Assembly (NCBI RefSeq): GCF_009749465.1
Contig: NZ_WBIS01000009.1
Span: 35,191-99,190, forward strand
Reading direction: 5' to 3'
DNA length: 64,000 bases
DNA from: Agromyces terreus
GTDB lineage: Bacteria > Actinomycetota > Actinomycetes > Actinomycetales > Microbacteriaceae
Shown here: piece by piece, positions 56,967-64,000 of the stretch
How the letters are laid out: each line of letters starts with the position of its first letter
Position numbering within the stretch: the first letter of the stretch is position 1
Program-made: the position numbers and the translations under genes
Notes under the pieces: model-generated
Database searches by the model: none
What the model was told of the DNA's origin: nothing
What the model saw: the letters and a program-made list of their open reading frames with translations, nothing else

Positions 56967-59837
56967 GTGTCAGGCGCGAAGAAACTGGTCATCGTCGAGT
57001 CTCCGACCAAGATGAAGTCGATCGCCCAATACCTGGGCGACGGCTACGAGGTGCTCTCGTCGGTCGGTCACATCCGAGACCTCGTCGAGCCGAAGAACCT
57101 GCCGGCCGAGCTGAAGAAGGGCGGGCTCGGCAAGTTCTCCGTCGACGTCGACAACGGCTTCGAGCCCTACTACGTCGTCTCGGACTCGAAGAAGAAGACC
57201 GTCGCCGAACTCAAGCGGGCGCTGAAGAACGCCGACGAACTCCTGCTCGCAACCGATGAGGACCGCGAGGGCGAGGCCATCGCGTGGCACCTGCTGCAGG
57301 AACTGAAGCCGAAGATCCCCGTGCGCCGCATGGTCTTCCACGAGATCACCAAAGACGCGATCCAGCGCGCGAAGGACAACACCCGCGAGCTCGACACCGC
57401 GCTCGTCGACGCCCAGGAGACGCGCCGCATCCTCGACCGTCTCTACGGCTACGAGGTCTCGCCCGTGCTCTGGCGCAAGGTCGGACCCGGCCTCTCCGCC
57501 GGCCGCGTGCAGTCCGCCGCGACCCGGCTCGTCGTCGACCGCGAACGCGAGCGCCTCGCGTTCGTCTCCGCCGAGTACTGGGACCTCCTGGGGCGCTTCG
57601 CGCCCGCGGCATCCGCCTCGGGTTTCGACGCGAAGATCGTGCGACTCGGCGGTGAGCGCATCGCCGCCGGCCGCGACTTCGACGACCTCGGCAAGCTGAA
57701 GTCGAAGGCGGCCGTGCTCGACGAGCCGACCGCGCTCGCGCTCGCCGAGGCGCTGCGCGCACCGGGCGTGCGCACCGTCGTCTCCAAGCTCGAGCAGAAG
57801 CCGTGGACCCGCCGCCCCGCGGCGCCGTTCACCACGTCGACGCTGCAGCAGGAGGCCGGGCGCAAGCTGCGCCTCTCCGCACGCGACACCATGCGGGTCG
57901 CGCAGTCGCTCTACGAGAACGGCTACATCACCTATATGCGCACCGACTCGGTCTCGCTCTCGAAGCAGGCGATCGACGCGGCCCGCGCGCAGGCGACCGC
58001 GCTGTACGGGGCGGACTCGATCCCGTCGGCACCCCGTGTGTACACCGGCAAGTCGAAGAACGCGCAGGAGGCGCACGAGGCCATCCGCCCATCGGGCGAG
58101 GTCTTCCGCACGCCGTCCGAGCTCGCGAGCGTGCTCCGCGGCAGCGAGTTCAAGCTGTACGACCTCATCTGGAAGCGCACCGTCGCGTCGCAGATGGCCG
58201 ACGCGAAGGGCCAGACGGCCACCGTCACGATCGAGGTCGGCCCCACGGCATCCGATGCCGCTGCTCCCGAGACGGCGACCGCCGTCATCACCGACACGAT
58301 CGCCGAATTCACCGCGAGCGGCACCGTGATCACCTTCCCGGGCTTCCGTGCCGCCTATGAAGAGGGACGCGACGAGGAGCGCAACGCCGAAGACGCGTCG
58401 GGCGAGGCCAAGCTGCCGCCGCTGAAGGAGGGGCAGGAGATCTCCCTCGAGCACGTCGAGGCCAAGGGCCACGAGACCAGCCCGCTGCCGCGATACACCG
58501 AGGCGAGCCTCGTCAAGCGCCTCGAAGAGCTGGGCATCGGCCGCCCGTCGACGTTCGCGTCGATCATCTCGACGATCATCGACCGCGGCTACGTCACGCA
58601 GCGCGGCCAGGCCCTCGTGCCCAGCTGGATCGCCTTCTCGGTGGTTCGCCTGCTCGAGGAGCACTTCGCCGACCTCGTCCAGTACGACTTCACCGCCGAG
58701 ATGGAGGACGACCTCGACCGCATCGCCTCGGGCGAGGCCGACCGGGTCGACTGGCTGAACGGGTTCTACTTCGGCAGCGACACGCACCGGGGCCTGCGTC
58801 AGGTCGTCGACAACCTGGGCGACATCGACGCCCGCGAGATCAACTCGATCCGCATCACCGACGGCATCACCCTGCGCATCGGCAAGTACGGCCCGTACCT
58901 CGAGACGGTCGACCCGGATGCCGCGGCCGACGCGACCCCGCGTCGGGTGAATCTCCCGCTCGATCTCGCGCCCGACGAGCTCACGCCGGCCAAGGCGCAG
59001 GAACTCGTCGACGCGCCCGTGCAGACCGACCGCGTGCTCGGCACCAACCCCGCCAACGGCAAGGAGATCGTGGTGAAGGACGGCCGGTTCGGTCCGTACG
59101 TCACCGAGCTCGAGCCGGCCCCCGAAGCGGATGCCGCGACCGTCGACCCCGCGACCGGCGAGGTCGTCGACGCCCCGAAGCCCAAGCGCGGCGCCAAGAA
59201 GCCCGCGGCGGTCAAGCCCCGCACGGCGTCGCTCTTCAAGAGCATGCAGATCGAGGAGGTCGACCTCGAGACCGCGCTGAAGCTCCTCGACCTGCCGCGC
59301 GTCGTCGGCCTCGACCCCGAGTCGGGCGAGGAGATCACCGCGCAGAACGGCCGGTACGGCCCCTACCTGAAGAAGGCGGCCGAGACCCGCACCCTGCCGA
59401 GCGAGGACGCGATCTTCGACCTCGACCTCGCCGGTGCGCTCGAACTCCTCGCCCAGCCGAAGTACGGTGCGCGCCGCGCGTCGAGCGCGCTGAAGGAGTT
59501 CGCGGAAGACCCGGTGAGCGGCAAGCCCATCAAGGTCAAGGACGGCCGGTTCGGCCCGTACGTCACCGACGGCACCACGAACGCCACGATCCCGCGTTCG
59601 GAGTCGGTCGAGGAGATCACCTTCGAGCGCGCCGTCGAACTGCTGCAGATCAAGCGCGACAAGGGACCGGCCGCGCCGCGGGCGAAGAAGGCGCCCGCCG
59701 CCAAGAAGCCCGCCGCGAAGAAGCCCGCCGCCAAGAAGGCCGCCCCGAAGACCACCGCGGCGGCCAAGGCGTCGACCACGTCGGCCGCGAAGAAGCCCGC
59801 GGTCCGAAAGGCGCCGACGAAGCCGAGCGACGCGTGA
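56967..59837 (+). CDS. topA: DNA topoisomerase I
   Basis: Relaxes negative supercoils by single-strand cleavage. The GTG at 56967 (GAGGAG 6 nt upstream) gives 956 aa beginning MSGAKKLVIVESPTKMKSIAQYL. The Toprim acidic triad is in ATDEDREGEAIAWHLL, the active-site Tyr is Tyr323 in ITYMRTDS, and DGRFGPYVT-type C-terminal repeats appear at least three times. Like other actinobacterial TopA it has no zinc-finger domain but a Lys/Ala/Pro tail (last 60 residues) that can bind DNA non-specifically. A four-base overlap links it to tmk. Confidence 0.97.
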   Translation: MSGAKKLVIVESPTKMKSIAQYLGDGYEVLSSVGHIRDLVEPKNLPAELKKGGLGKFSVDVDNGFEPYYVVSDSKKKTVAELKRALKNADELLLATDEDREGEAIAWHLLQELKPKIPVRRMVFHEITKDAIQRAKDNTRELDTALVDAQETRRILDRLYGYEVSPVLWRKVGPGLSAGRVQSAATRLVVDRERERLAFVSAEYWDLLGRFAPAASASGFDAKIVRLGGERIAAGRDFDDLGKLKSKAAVLDEPTALALAEALRAPGVRTVVSKLEQKPWTRRPAAPFTTSTLQQEAGRKLRLSARDTMRVAQSLYENGYITYMRTDSVSLSKQAIDAARAQATALYGADSIPSAPRVYTGKSKNAQEAHEAIRPSGEVFRTPSELASVLRGSEFKLYDLIWKRTVASQMADAKGQTATVTIEVGPTASDAAAPETATAVITDTIAEFTASGTVITFPGFRAAYEEGRDEERNAEDASGEAKLPPLKEGQEISLEHVEAKGHETSPLPRYTEASLVKRLEELGIGRPSTFASIISTIIDRGYVTQRGQALVPSWIAFSVVRLLEEHFADLVQYDFTAEMEDDLDRIASGEADRVDWLNGFYFGSDTHRGLRQVVDNLGDIDAREINSIRITDGITLRIGKYGPYLETVDPDAAADATPRRVNLPLDLAPDELTPAKAQELVDAPVQTDRVLGTNPANGKEIVVKDGRFGPYVTELEPAPEADAATVDPATGEVVDAPKPKRGAKKPAAVKPRTASLFKSMQIEEVDLETALKLLDLPRVVGLDPESGEEITAQNGRYGPYLKKAAETRTLPSEDAIFDLDLAGALELLAQPKYGARRASSALKEFAEDPVSGKPIKVKDGRFGPYVTDGTTNATIPRSESVEEITFERAVELLQIKRDKGPAAPRAKKAPAAKKPAAKKPAAKKAAPKTTAAAKASTTSAAKKPAVRKAPTKPSDA

Positions 59838-60454
59838 GCCGCGGCGTCTTCATCACCCTCGAGGGCGGTGACGGCACCGGCAAGACCACCCAGTCCGAAC
59901 TGCTCGAGTCCTGGCTCGTCGCGCAGGGCCGCGCGGTCGTGCGCACCCGCGAGCCCGGCGGCACCGACGTCGGCGTCGAGGTGCGCGAGATCGTGCTCCA
60001 CCACCGCGGCGACATCGCCCCGCGCGCCGAGGCCCTGCTCTACGCGGCCGACCGCGCGCATCACGTCGCCACGCTCGTGCGCCCGGCGCTCGAGCGCGGC
60101 GACGTCGTCATCCAGGATCGCTACATCGACTCGTCGGTCGCCTATCAGGGTGCCGGACGGGTGCTCGACCCCGAGGCCGTGCGCGGGCTCTCCGAGTGGG
60201 CGACCGAGGGGCTGCTGCCCGACCTCACCGTGCTGCTCGACCTCGACGCGGCGTCGGCCCGGGAGCGGCTCGACGGAGCGCGGACGCGGTACGACCGGCT
60301 CGAGGCCGAGGCATCCGAATTCCACGACCGGGTCCGCTCGGCGTACTTGGCGCTCGCCGCCGCGGAGCCCGAGCGCTTCCTCGTCGTCGACGCGGCGCAG
60401 CCCGTCGAAGCCATCGCCGAGGCGGTGCGCGCGCGCGTCTCGACGCTGCTCTGA
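59834..60454 (+). CDS. tmk: Thymidylate kinase
   Basis: Phosphorylates dTMP to dTDP. 206 aa from a GTG overlapping the topA stop (GTGA). P-loop LEGGDGTGKTT (residues 9-19), REPGGTDVG, and DRYIDSSVAYQGAGR, the family signature, are present. topA-tmk-holB is a conserved actinobacterial order. Confidence 0.97.
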   Translation: MSRGVFITLEGGDGTGKTTQSELLESWLVAQGRAVVRTREPGGTDVGVEVREIVLHHRGDIAPRAEALLYAADRAHHVATLVRPALERGDVVIQDRYIDSSVAYQGAGRVLDPEAVRGLSEWATEGLLPDLTVLLDLDAASARERLDGARTRYDRLEAEASEFHDRVRSAYLALAAAEPERFLVVDAAQPVEAIAEAVRARVSTLL

Positions 60455-60497
60455 CCGTGCGCTCGGCCGCGGCGTCGTCGGTGTCGGCGCCGAAGGG

Positions 60498-60503
60498 TAG
60501 CGT
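60498..60503 (+). promoter_or_regulatory. Leaderless -10 promoter element of holB
   Basis: TAGCGT ends 6 nt before the holB GTG. Confidence 0.55.
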
Positions 60504-60509
60504 GGTGCC

Positions 60510-61709
60510 GTGAGCGTGTGGAGCGAGTTGACGGGTCAGGATGCCGCGATCGCGGTGTTCCGCGCGGCCGCCGAGTCGGCGGGCGGCGCGAGCCGCGAGG
60601 CATCCGCAGATCAGGTCGGCGGCTCGCAGCAGATGACGCACTCCTGGCTCATCACCGGGCCCCCGGGGTCGGGGCGTTCGAACCTGGCGTACGCGTTCGC
60701 CGTGGCGCTCATCTCCGGCCGGCCCGACGGCGACGACACGACCCGCATCCAGGTCGAGGCACGCAGCCATCCAGACCTGCACGTGCTCGCGACCGAGGGC
60801 GTCATCATCAAGCGCGACGACGTGCGCGAGATCGTGAAGCGGTCGCACTACGCGCCGTCGATCGGGCGGCACCGCGTGATCATCGTCGAAGACGCCGATC
60901 GCATGACCGAGCAGACGTCGAACTTCCTGCTGAAGGAGCTCGAGGAGCCGCCGGAGCGCACCGTCTGGATCCTGTGCGCGCCGAGCGAGGCCGACCTCAT
61001 CCCCACCATCCGTTCGCGGGTTCGCTCCGTGCGGCTGCTCATGCCGAGCGTCGCCGACGTCGCCGCCCTCCTCGTGCGGCGCGACGGCATCGATCCCGAC
61101 CTCGCCGAGCGCTGCGCCCGCGAGGCGCAGAGCCACATCGGCATGGCGCACCGGCTCGCCACGAGCGACGAGGCCCGCCGGCGGCGCGCCGAGACGCTGC
61201 GGCTCGCGCTCGAGGTGCGATCGGCCGCCACCGCGGTCTCGACCGCGGCGCGCTACCTCGAGATCGCGGGCGATGACGCGAAGGCGATCACCGCGCTCCG
61301 CGACGCCGAAGAACGCGAGCACGCCCTGCACTCGCTCGGCATCGCCCCGGGGCAGGCCGTGCCGTCGGCGCTGCGCCCGCAGATCAAGGCGCTCGAAGAC
61401 GACCAGAAGCGCCGCGCCACCCGCAGCCTGCGCGACGGCATCGATCGCATCCTCGTCGACCTCGCGACCCTCTACCGCGACGTGCTGCTGCTGCAGCTCG
61501 ACGCCGAGGTCGAGCTCGTCAACCGCGAGATGATCGACGCGTTGCGTGGCGCCGCGGCATCCGCTGCTCCGGCGCGAACCCTCGCGACGCTCGATGCGAT
61601 CCAAGAGGCGCGCGAACGCATCGAGGGCAACGTGGCACCGGCGCTCGCGCTCGAGGCCATGCTCGTCTCCGCGATCCGACGCCCCGATTCCGAACGAGGA
61701 GCCGCATGA
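60510..61709 (+). CDS. holB: DNA polymerase III subunit delta'
   Basis: Clamp-loader subunit. The 399-aa product starts at GTG 60510. An AAA+ core has a modified P-loop ITGPPGSGRSNLAYAFAVALI (Arg replaces the catalytic Lys, as in delta' subunits, which do not hydrolyse ATP), HPDLHVLATEG, VIIVEDADRMTEQTSNFLLKELEEPPERTVWIL and the SRVRSVRL sensor segment. The stop overlaps the next ATG (ATGA). Confidence 0.95.
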   Translation: MSVWSELTGQDAAIAVFRAAAESAGGASREASADQVGGSQQMTHSWLITGPPGSGRSNLAYAFAVALISGRPDGDDTTRIQVEARSHPDLHVLATEGVIIKRDDVREIVKRSHYAPSIGRHRVIIVEDADRMTEQTSNFLLKELEEPPERTVWILCAPSEADLIPTIRSRVRSVRLLMPSVADVAALLVRRDGIDPDLAERCAREAQSHIGMAHRLATSDEARRRRAETLRLALEVRSAATAVSTAARYLEIAGDDAKAITALRDAEEREHALHSLGIAPGQAVPSALRPQIKALEDDQKRRATRSLRDGIDRILVDLATLYRDVLLLQLDAEVELVNREMIDALRGAAASAAPARTLATLDAIQEARERIEGNVAPALALEAMLVSAIRRPDSERGAA

Positions 61710-63283
61710 CCGACTCATCCACTCGCGTCTCGCGACGGGGTTCCGAGGGCCGGATGCCGCGGGCCGGCGTCCGTGCCGCCGCGATCGCCGCCTCGCTCTC
61801 GGTGCTGCTCGCGCTCACCGCGTGCGTGCCCGCCTTCCTGCAGCCGCAGAAGGCGGAGTCGACGCCCACCGGGGAGCAGGTCGACGCCGAGCTCGAGCCG
61901 TTCTACGGCCAGGTGCTCGCCTGGCAAGGGTGCGGCGACGGGCTCGAATGCACCACGGCCACCGCGCCGCTCGACTGGAGCGACCCGTCGGCCGGCGAGA
62001 TCGACCTCGCGCTCGTGCGGCACCGCGCCACGGGCGAGCGCCTCGGGTCGCTGCTCGTGAACCCGGGCGGCCCGGGCGGCTCGGGCTACGACTTCATCGC
62101 CGACTCGCTCGACTACGCCGTCGGCGAGCCGCTGCAGCAGCATTTCGACGTCGTCGGGTTCGACCCCCGCGGCGTCGGCAGGTCCTCTGCGGTCGCCTGC
62201 TACGACCCGGCCGACATGGACTCGTTCCTGTTCGACATCGTGCCGGGCGAGCGCGGCAGCGACGAGTGGATCCAGAACACCCTGCAGGTCAAGACCGACT
62301 TCGGCGCCGCGTGCGGCGAGGGCACCGGCGACCTGCTCGGCGAGATCGACACGCAGAGCGCCGCCCGCGACCTCGACATGCTGCGCGCGGCCCTCGGCGA
62401 CGACGCGCTCAACTACCTCGGCTACTCGTACGGCACGTTCCTCGGCGCGACCTACGCGGGCCTGTTCCCCGATCGCGTCGGCCGCCTCGTGCTCGACGGC
62501 GCCATCGACCCCGCCGCGAAAGAAGAGGACGTCTCGCGCGAGCAGGCCGTCGGCTTCGAGTCCGCCATGCGCGCATATCTCGCCGACTGCCTCGCGGGCG
62601 CCGACTGCCCGTTCAGCGGCACCGTCGACGAGTCGATGGACGAGATCAGCCGGCTTCTCGCCTCGGTCGACGCGAGTCCCATCCGGGGCAGCGACGGCCG
62701 CGAGGTCGGCGCCGACACGCTCGTCACGGCCATCGTGTACCCGCTCTACAGCGCCGACTCGTGGCCGTACCTCAGCCAGATGTTCGACGCGGTCATGCTC
62801 GGCGATGCCGACGCCGCACTCTCGTTCGCCGACGGGTACTACGGGCGCAACCCCGACGGCACCTACAGCGACAACTCGACCGAATCGTTCCTCGCCATCA
62901 ACTGCCTCGACTACGCCTACCAGTCCGACGTGGCCGTCATGCGAGAGAAGGCCGCGAGCATCGCGGCCGCAGCGCCCGTCATCGGGCCGTACTTCTCGTA
63001 CGGCGACCTCGGGTGCATCCAGTGGCCGGTCGCGTCGACCGCCGAGCGCGCGCCGATCCACGCCGAGGGAGCCGCGCCCATCGTCGTCATCGGCACCACG
63101 AACGACCCGGCGACGCCGTACACGTGGGCGGTCTCGCTCGCCGACCAGCTCGACAGCGGCGTGCTCGTCACCTACGAGGGCGAGGGCCACACCGCTTACA
63201 ACAAGTCGAACGACTGCGTCGGCGACGCGGTCGAGGCGTACTTCGTCGACGGCACGGTGCCCGCCGACGGGCTGACCTGCTGA
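61706..63283 (+). CDS. Secreted lipoprotein alpha/beta-hydrolase, S33 aminopeptidase-like
   Basis: 525 aa. Lipoprotein signal RAAAIAASLSVLLALTAC with lipid Cys40, then an alpha/beta-hydrolase: oxyanion region LLVNPGGPGGSGYDF, FDPRGVGRSSAVAC, nucleophile Ser241 in LGYSYGTFLG, Asp in TTNDPATPYTWAV and His in YEGEGHTAYN. This is the tripeptidyl-aminopeptidase-like family with the TAP-like C-terminal part, found in actinobacteria; substrate unknown. The ATG at 61706 overlaps holB; the ATG at residue 17 is another possible start. Confidence 0.93.
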   Translation: MTDSSTRVSRRGSEGRMPRAGVRAAAIAASLSVLLALTACVPAFLQPQKAESTPTGEQVDAELEPFYGQVLAWQGCGDGLECTTATAPLDWSDPSAGEIDLALVRHRATGERLGSLLVNPGGPGGSGYDFIADSLDYAVGEPLQQHFDVVGFDPRGVGRSSAVACYDPADMDSFLFDIVPGERGSDEWIQNTLQVKTDFGAACGEGTGDLLGEIDTQSAARDLDMLRAALGDDALNYLGYSYGTFLGATYAGLFPDRVGRLVLDGAIDPAAKEEDVSREQAVGFESAMRAYLADCLAGADCPFSGTVDESMDEISRLLASVDASPIRGSDGREVGADTLVTAIVYPLYSADSWPYLSQMFDAVMLGDADAALSFADGYYGRNPDGTYSDNSTESFLAINCLDYAYQSDVAVMREKAASIAAAAPVIGPYFSYGDLGCIQWPVASTAERAPIHAEGAAPIVVIGTTNDPATPYTWAVSLADQLDSGVLVTYEGEGHTAYNKSNDCVGDAVEAYFVDGTVPADGLTC

Positions 63284-63312
63284 GGGTGGTCATCAACGCC
63301 TCCGAGATCCGG

Positions 63313-63318
63313 TAACAT
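63313..63318 (+). promoter_or_regulatory. Possible -10 element of tRNA-Thr
   Basis: TAACAT about 45 nt upstream of the tRNA gene. Confidence 0.4.
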
Positions 63319-63363
63319 GGTCTCTCGTGCCGATCGGTGCTCTCGAGCCTCGATCGAATGCAC

Positions 63364-63439
63364 GCCGCCTTAGCTCAGTCGGCAGAGCGTCTCACTCGTA
63401 ATGAGAAGGTCGTGGGTTCGATTCCCACAGGCGGCTCCA
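63364..63439 (+). tRNA. tRNA-Thr (anticodon CGT)
   Basis: A complete cloverleaf: acceptor GCCGCCT with AGGCGGC (63364-63370 with 63429-63435), anticodon stem TCTCA/TGAGA around loop CTCGTAA (anticodon CGT), T arm GTGGG-TTCGATT-CCCAC, discriminator T63436 and an encoded CCA at 63437-63439. Decodes ACG. Confidence 0.97.
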
Positions 63440-63873
63440 TCTTCTGGACCAGTCCGCGGATCTCGCCCCCTCGTAGAGGGAGAAGAGATTCATGTGGTCG
63501 GCGCTTATCGCTTGAGAGCCGTGTCCGACGACTCGTGTACGAGTCGGCTCGACTTGCCGAATACTCCAAAGCGCTGGCCAAAAGTAACAAACGCAAGTTG
63601 CTCGCCTTTGCGGGCGCTGTCGGCGATATTGGGGGTTATGCAAGGCTTGCTACGGTGGTGTTTGCGAGGGTCTTCCCCGCGTTGCGCCTGTCGCAGACGT
63701 AGCGGCAGCGGGCGCCGGGCTCGTCTCCGCCGGAGCCAGCTGCATGGCGGATTGGAACACACGAAGCTGCATGATTGGTGCACCACTTACAGTTGCATCC
63801 CTGGGGCTCGGGAATAGCTTCTCCGATTCGGGAAAGCATGTCGCGACGGGGGCTGTGTCTGTCAGCGGCGTCG
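63440..63873 (+). other. Gene-poor, less GC-rich region after tRNA-Thr
   Basis: About 430 bp with visibly more A and T than the rest of the window (for example 63560-63660). Short open frames on both strands show no recognisable family or ribosome-binding site. A small palindrome CGACTCGT-GT-ACGAGTCG occurs at 63529-63546. It may be foreign DNA next to a tRNA integration target. Confidence 0.6.
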
Positions 63874-64000
63874 TGATGCGCCCCGGGTTCGGTGGAGGCT
63901 CTGATCTCACGGAGGATGAGAGTCATGGCAACACCCAAGAAGTATCCGGACGAGCTGCGTGAGCGCGCGACCCGGCTGGCAGTCGAAGCCCGGCAAGACC
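63874..64000 (+). mobile_element. Left end of an IS3-type insertion sequence (cut by the window)
   Basis: The stretch from TGATGCGCCCCGGG at 63874 to the transposase start at 63925 looks like the terminal inverted repeat and leader of an IS3-family element; the boundary is inferred because the other end lies outside the window. Confidence 0.6.
63925..64000 (+). CDS. IS3-family transposase OrfA, N-terminal fragment
   Basis: Starts ATG 63925 after GGAGGATGAGAGTC and runs off the window: MATPKKYPDELRERATRLAVE... This is the beginning of the helix-turn-helix OrfA protein of IS3-family elements (the KYPDELRERA(V/T)RL pattern). Only 25 residues are visible, so intactness is unknown. Confidence 0.8.
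   Translation, partial: MATPKKYPDELRERATRLAVEARQD

Noticed and set aside
63401..63817. Protein-coding frames overlapping and following tRNA-Thr
   Set aside because: The frames run through the tRNA itself, lack ribosome-binding sites and show no family features.

Overview
The window is about 64 kb of very GC-rich chromosomal DNA with dense, mostly co-directional genes, GTG/TTG starts and ATGA/GTGA overlaps. The ribosomal-protein order, a PEP-phosphotransferase between map and infA, leaderless TANNNT promoters, a 6C RNA and a tad/topA neighbourhood point to an actinobacterium of the Micrococcales, most likely a Microbacteriaceae relative (inference from gene content and style; no database search was possible).

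Region 1 (1-16.4 kb) is the distal S10, spc and alpha ribosomal-protein clusters: rpsC-rplP-rpmC-rpsQ-rplN-rplX-rplE, a hairpin where rpsN would be expected, then rpsH-rplF-rplR-rpsE-rpmD-rplO, secY-adk-map, an inserted ptsI, infA-rpmJ-rpsM-rpsK-rpoA-rplQ, truA and rplM-rpsI. Several of these proteins carry Lys/Ala- or acid-rich tails. Region 2 (16.4-25.1 kb) holds cell-wall precursor and cofactor genes (glmM, coaA on the minus strand, glmS, acpS, alr) followed by the t6A tRNA-modification set tsaE-tsaB-rimI-tsaD. Region 3 (25.2-29.8 kb) has three paralogous small membrane proteins with Pro/Ala-rich heads, a convergent THUMP-like methyltransferase, groES under two CIRCE operators, and rarD.

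Region 4 (30.1-36.2 kb) is a branched-chain amino-acid-type ABC transporter: a lipoprotein receptor (livK) on the plus strand and, convergent to it, livH-livM-livG-livF on the minus strand. LivH carries an unusual secreted beta-sandwich-like head. The roughly 700 bp between livK and livF have no credible gene but contain several separate inverted repeats. Region 5 (36.5-48.5 kb) contains guaB, a MalY/PatB-type lyase, an ABC-F ATPase, guaB3, glpD, a SURF1-like protein, a DUF3817 protein, guaA and lactate dehydrogenase, so most of the GMP branch of purine synthesis is here.

Region 6 (48.6-61.7 kb) has a Bax-inhibitor/YccA-type membrane protein, a GDPD phosphodiesterase, acetyl-CoA synthetase, a 6C small RNA, a compact tad pilus locus (tadA, a tadB-tadC fusion, a pilin-like DUF4244 protein, tadE- and tadG-like proteins), topA, tmk and holB. 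Region 7 (61.7-64 kb) ends with a lipoprotein alpha/beta-hydrolase, tRNA-Thr(CGT), a stretch of less GC-rich DNA without a clear gene, and the start of an IS3-type transposase cut by the window edge; this looks like the edge of an accessory region.

Genome-style signals run through the window: at least twelve genes have a TANNNT -10 hexamer exactly 6-7 nt before the start codon (leaderless transcripts), and the word GGATGCC/GGCATCC is strikingly frequent in both strands, in genes and in hairpins, but missing from ribosomal-protein reading frames.
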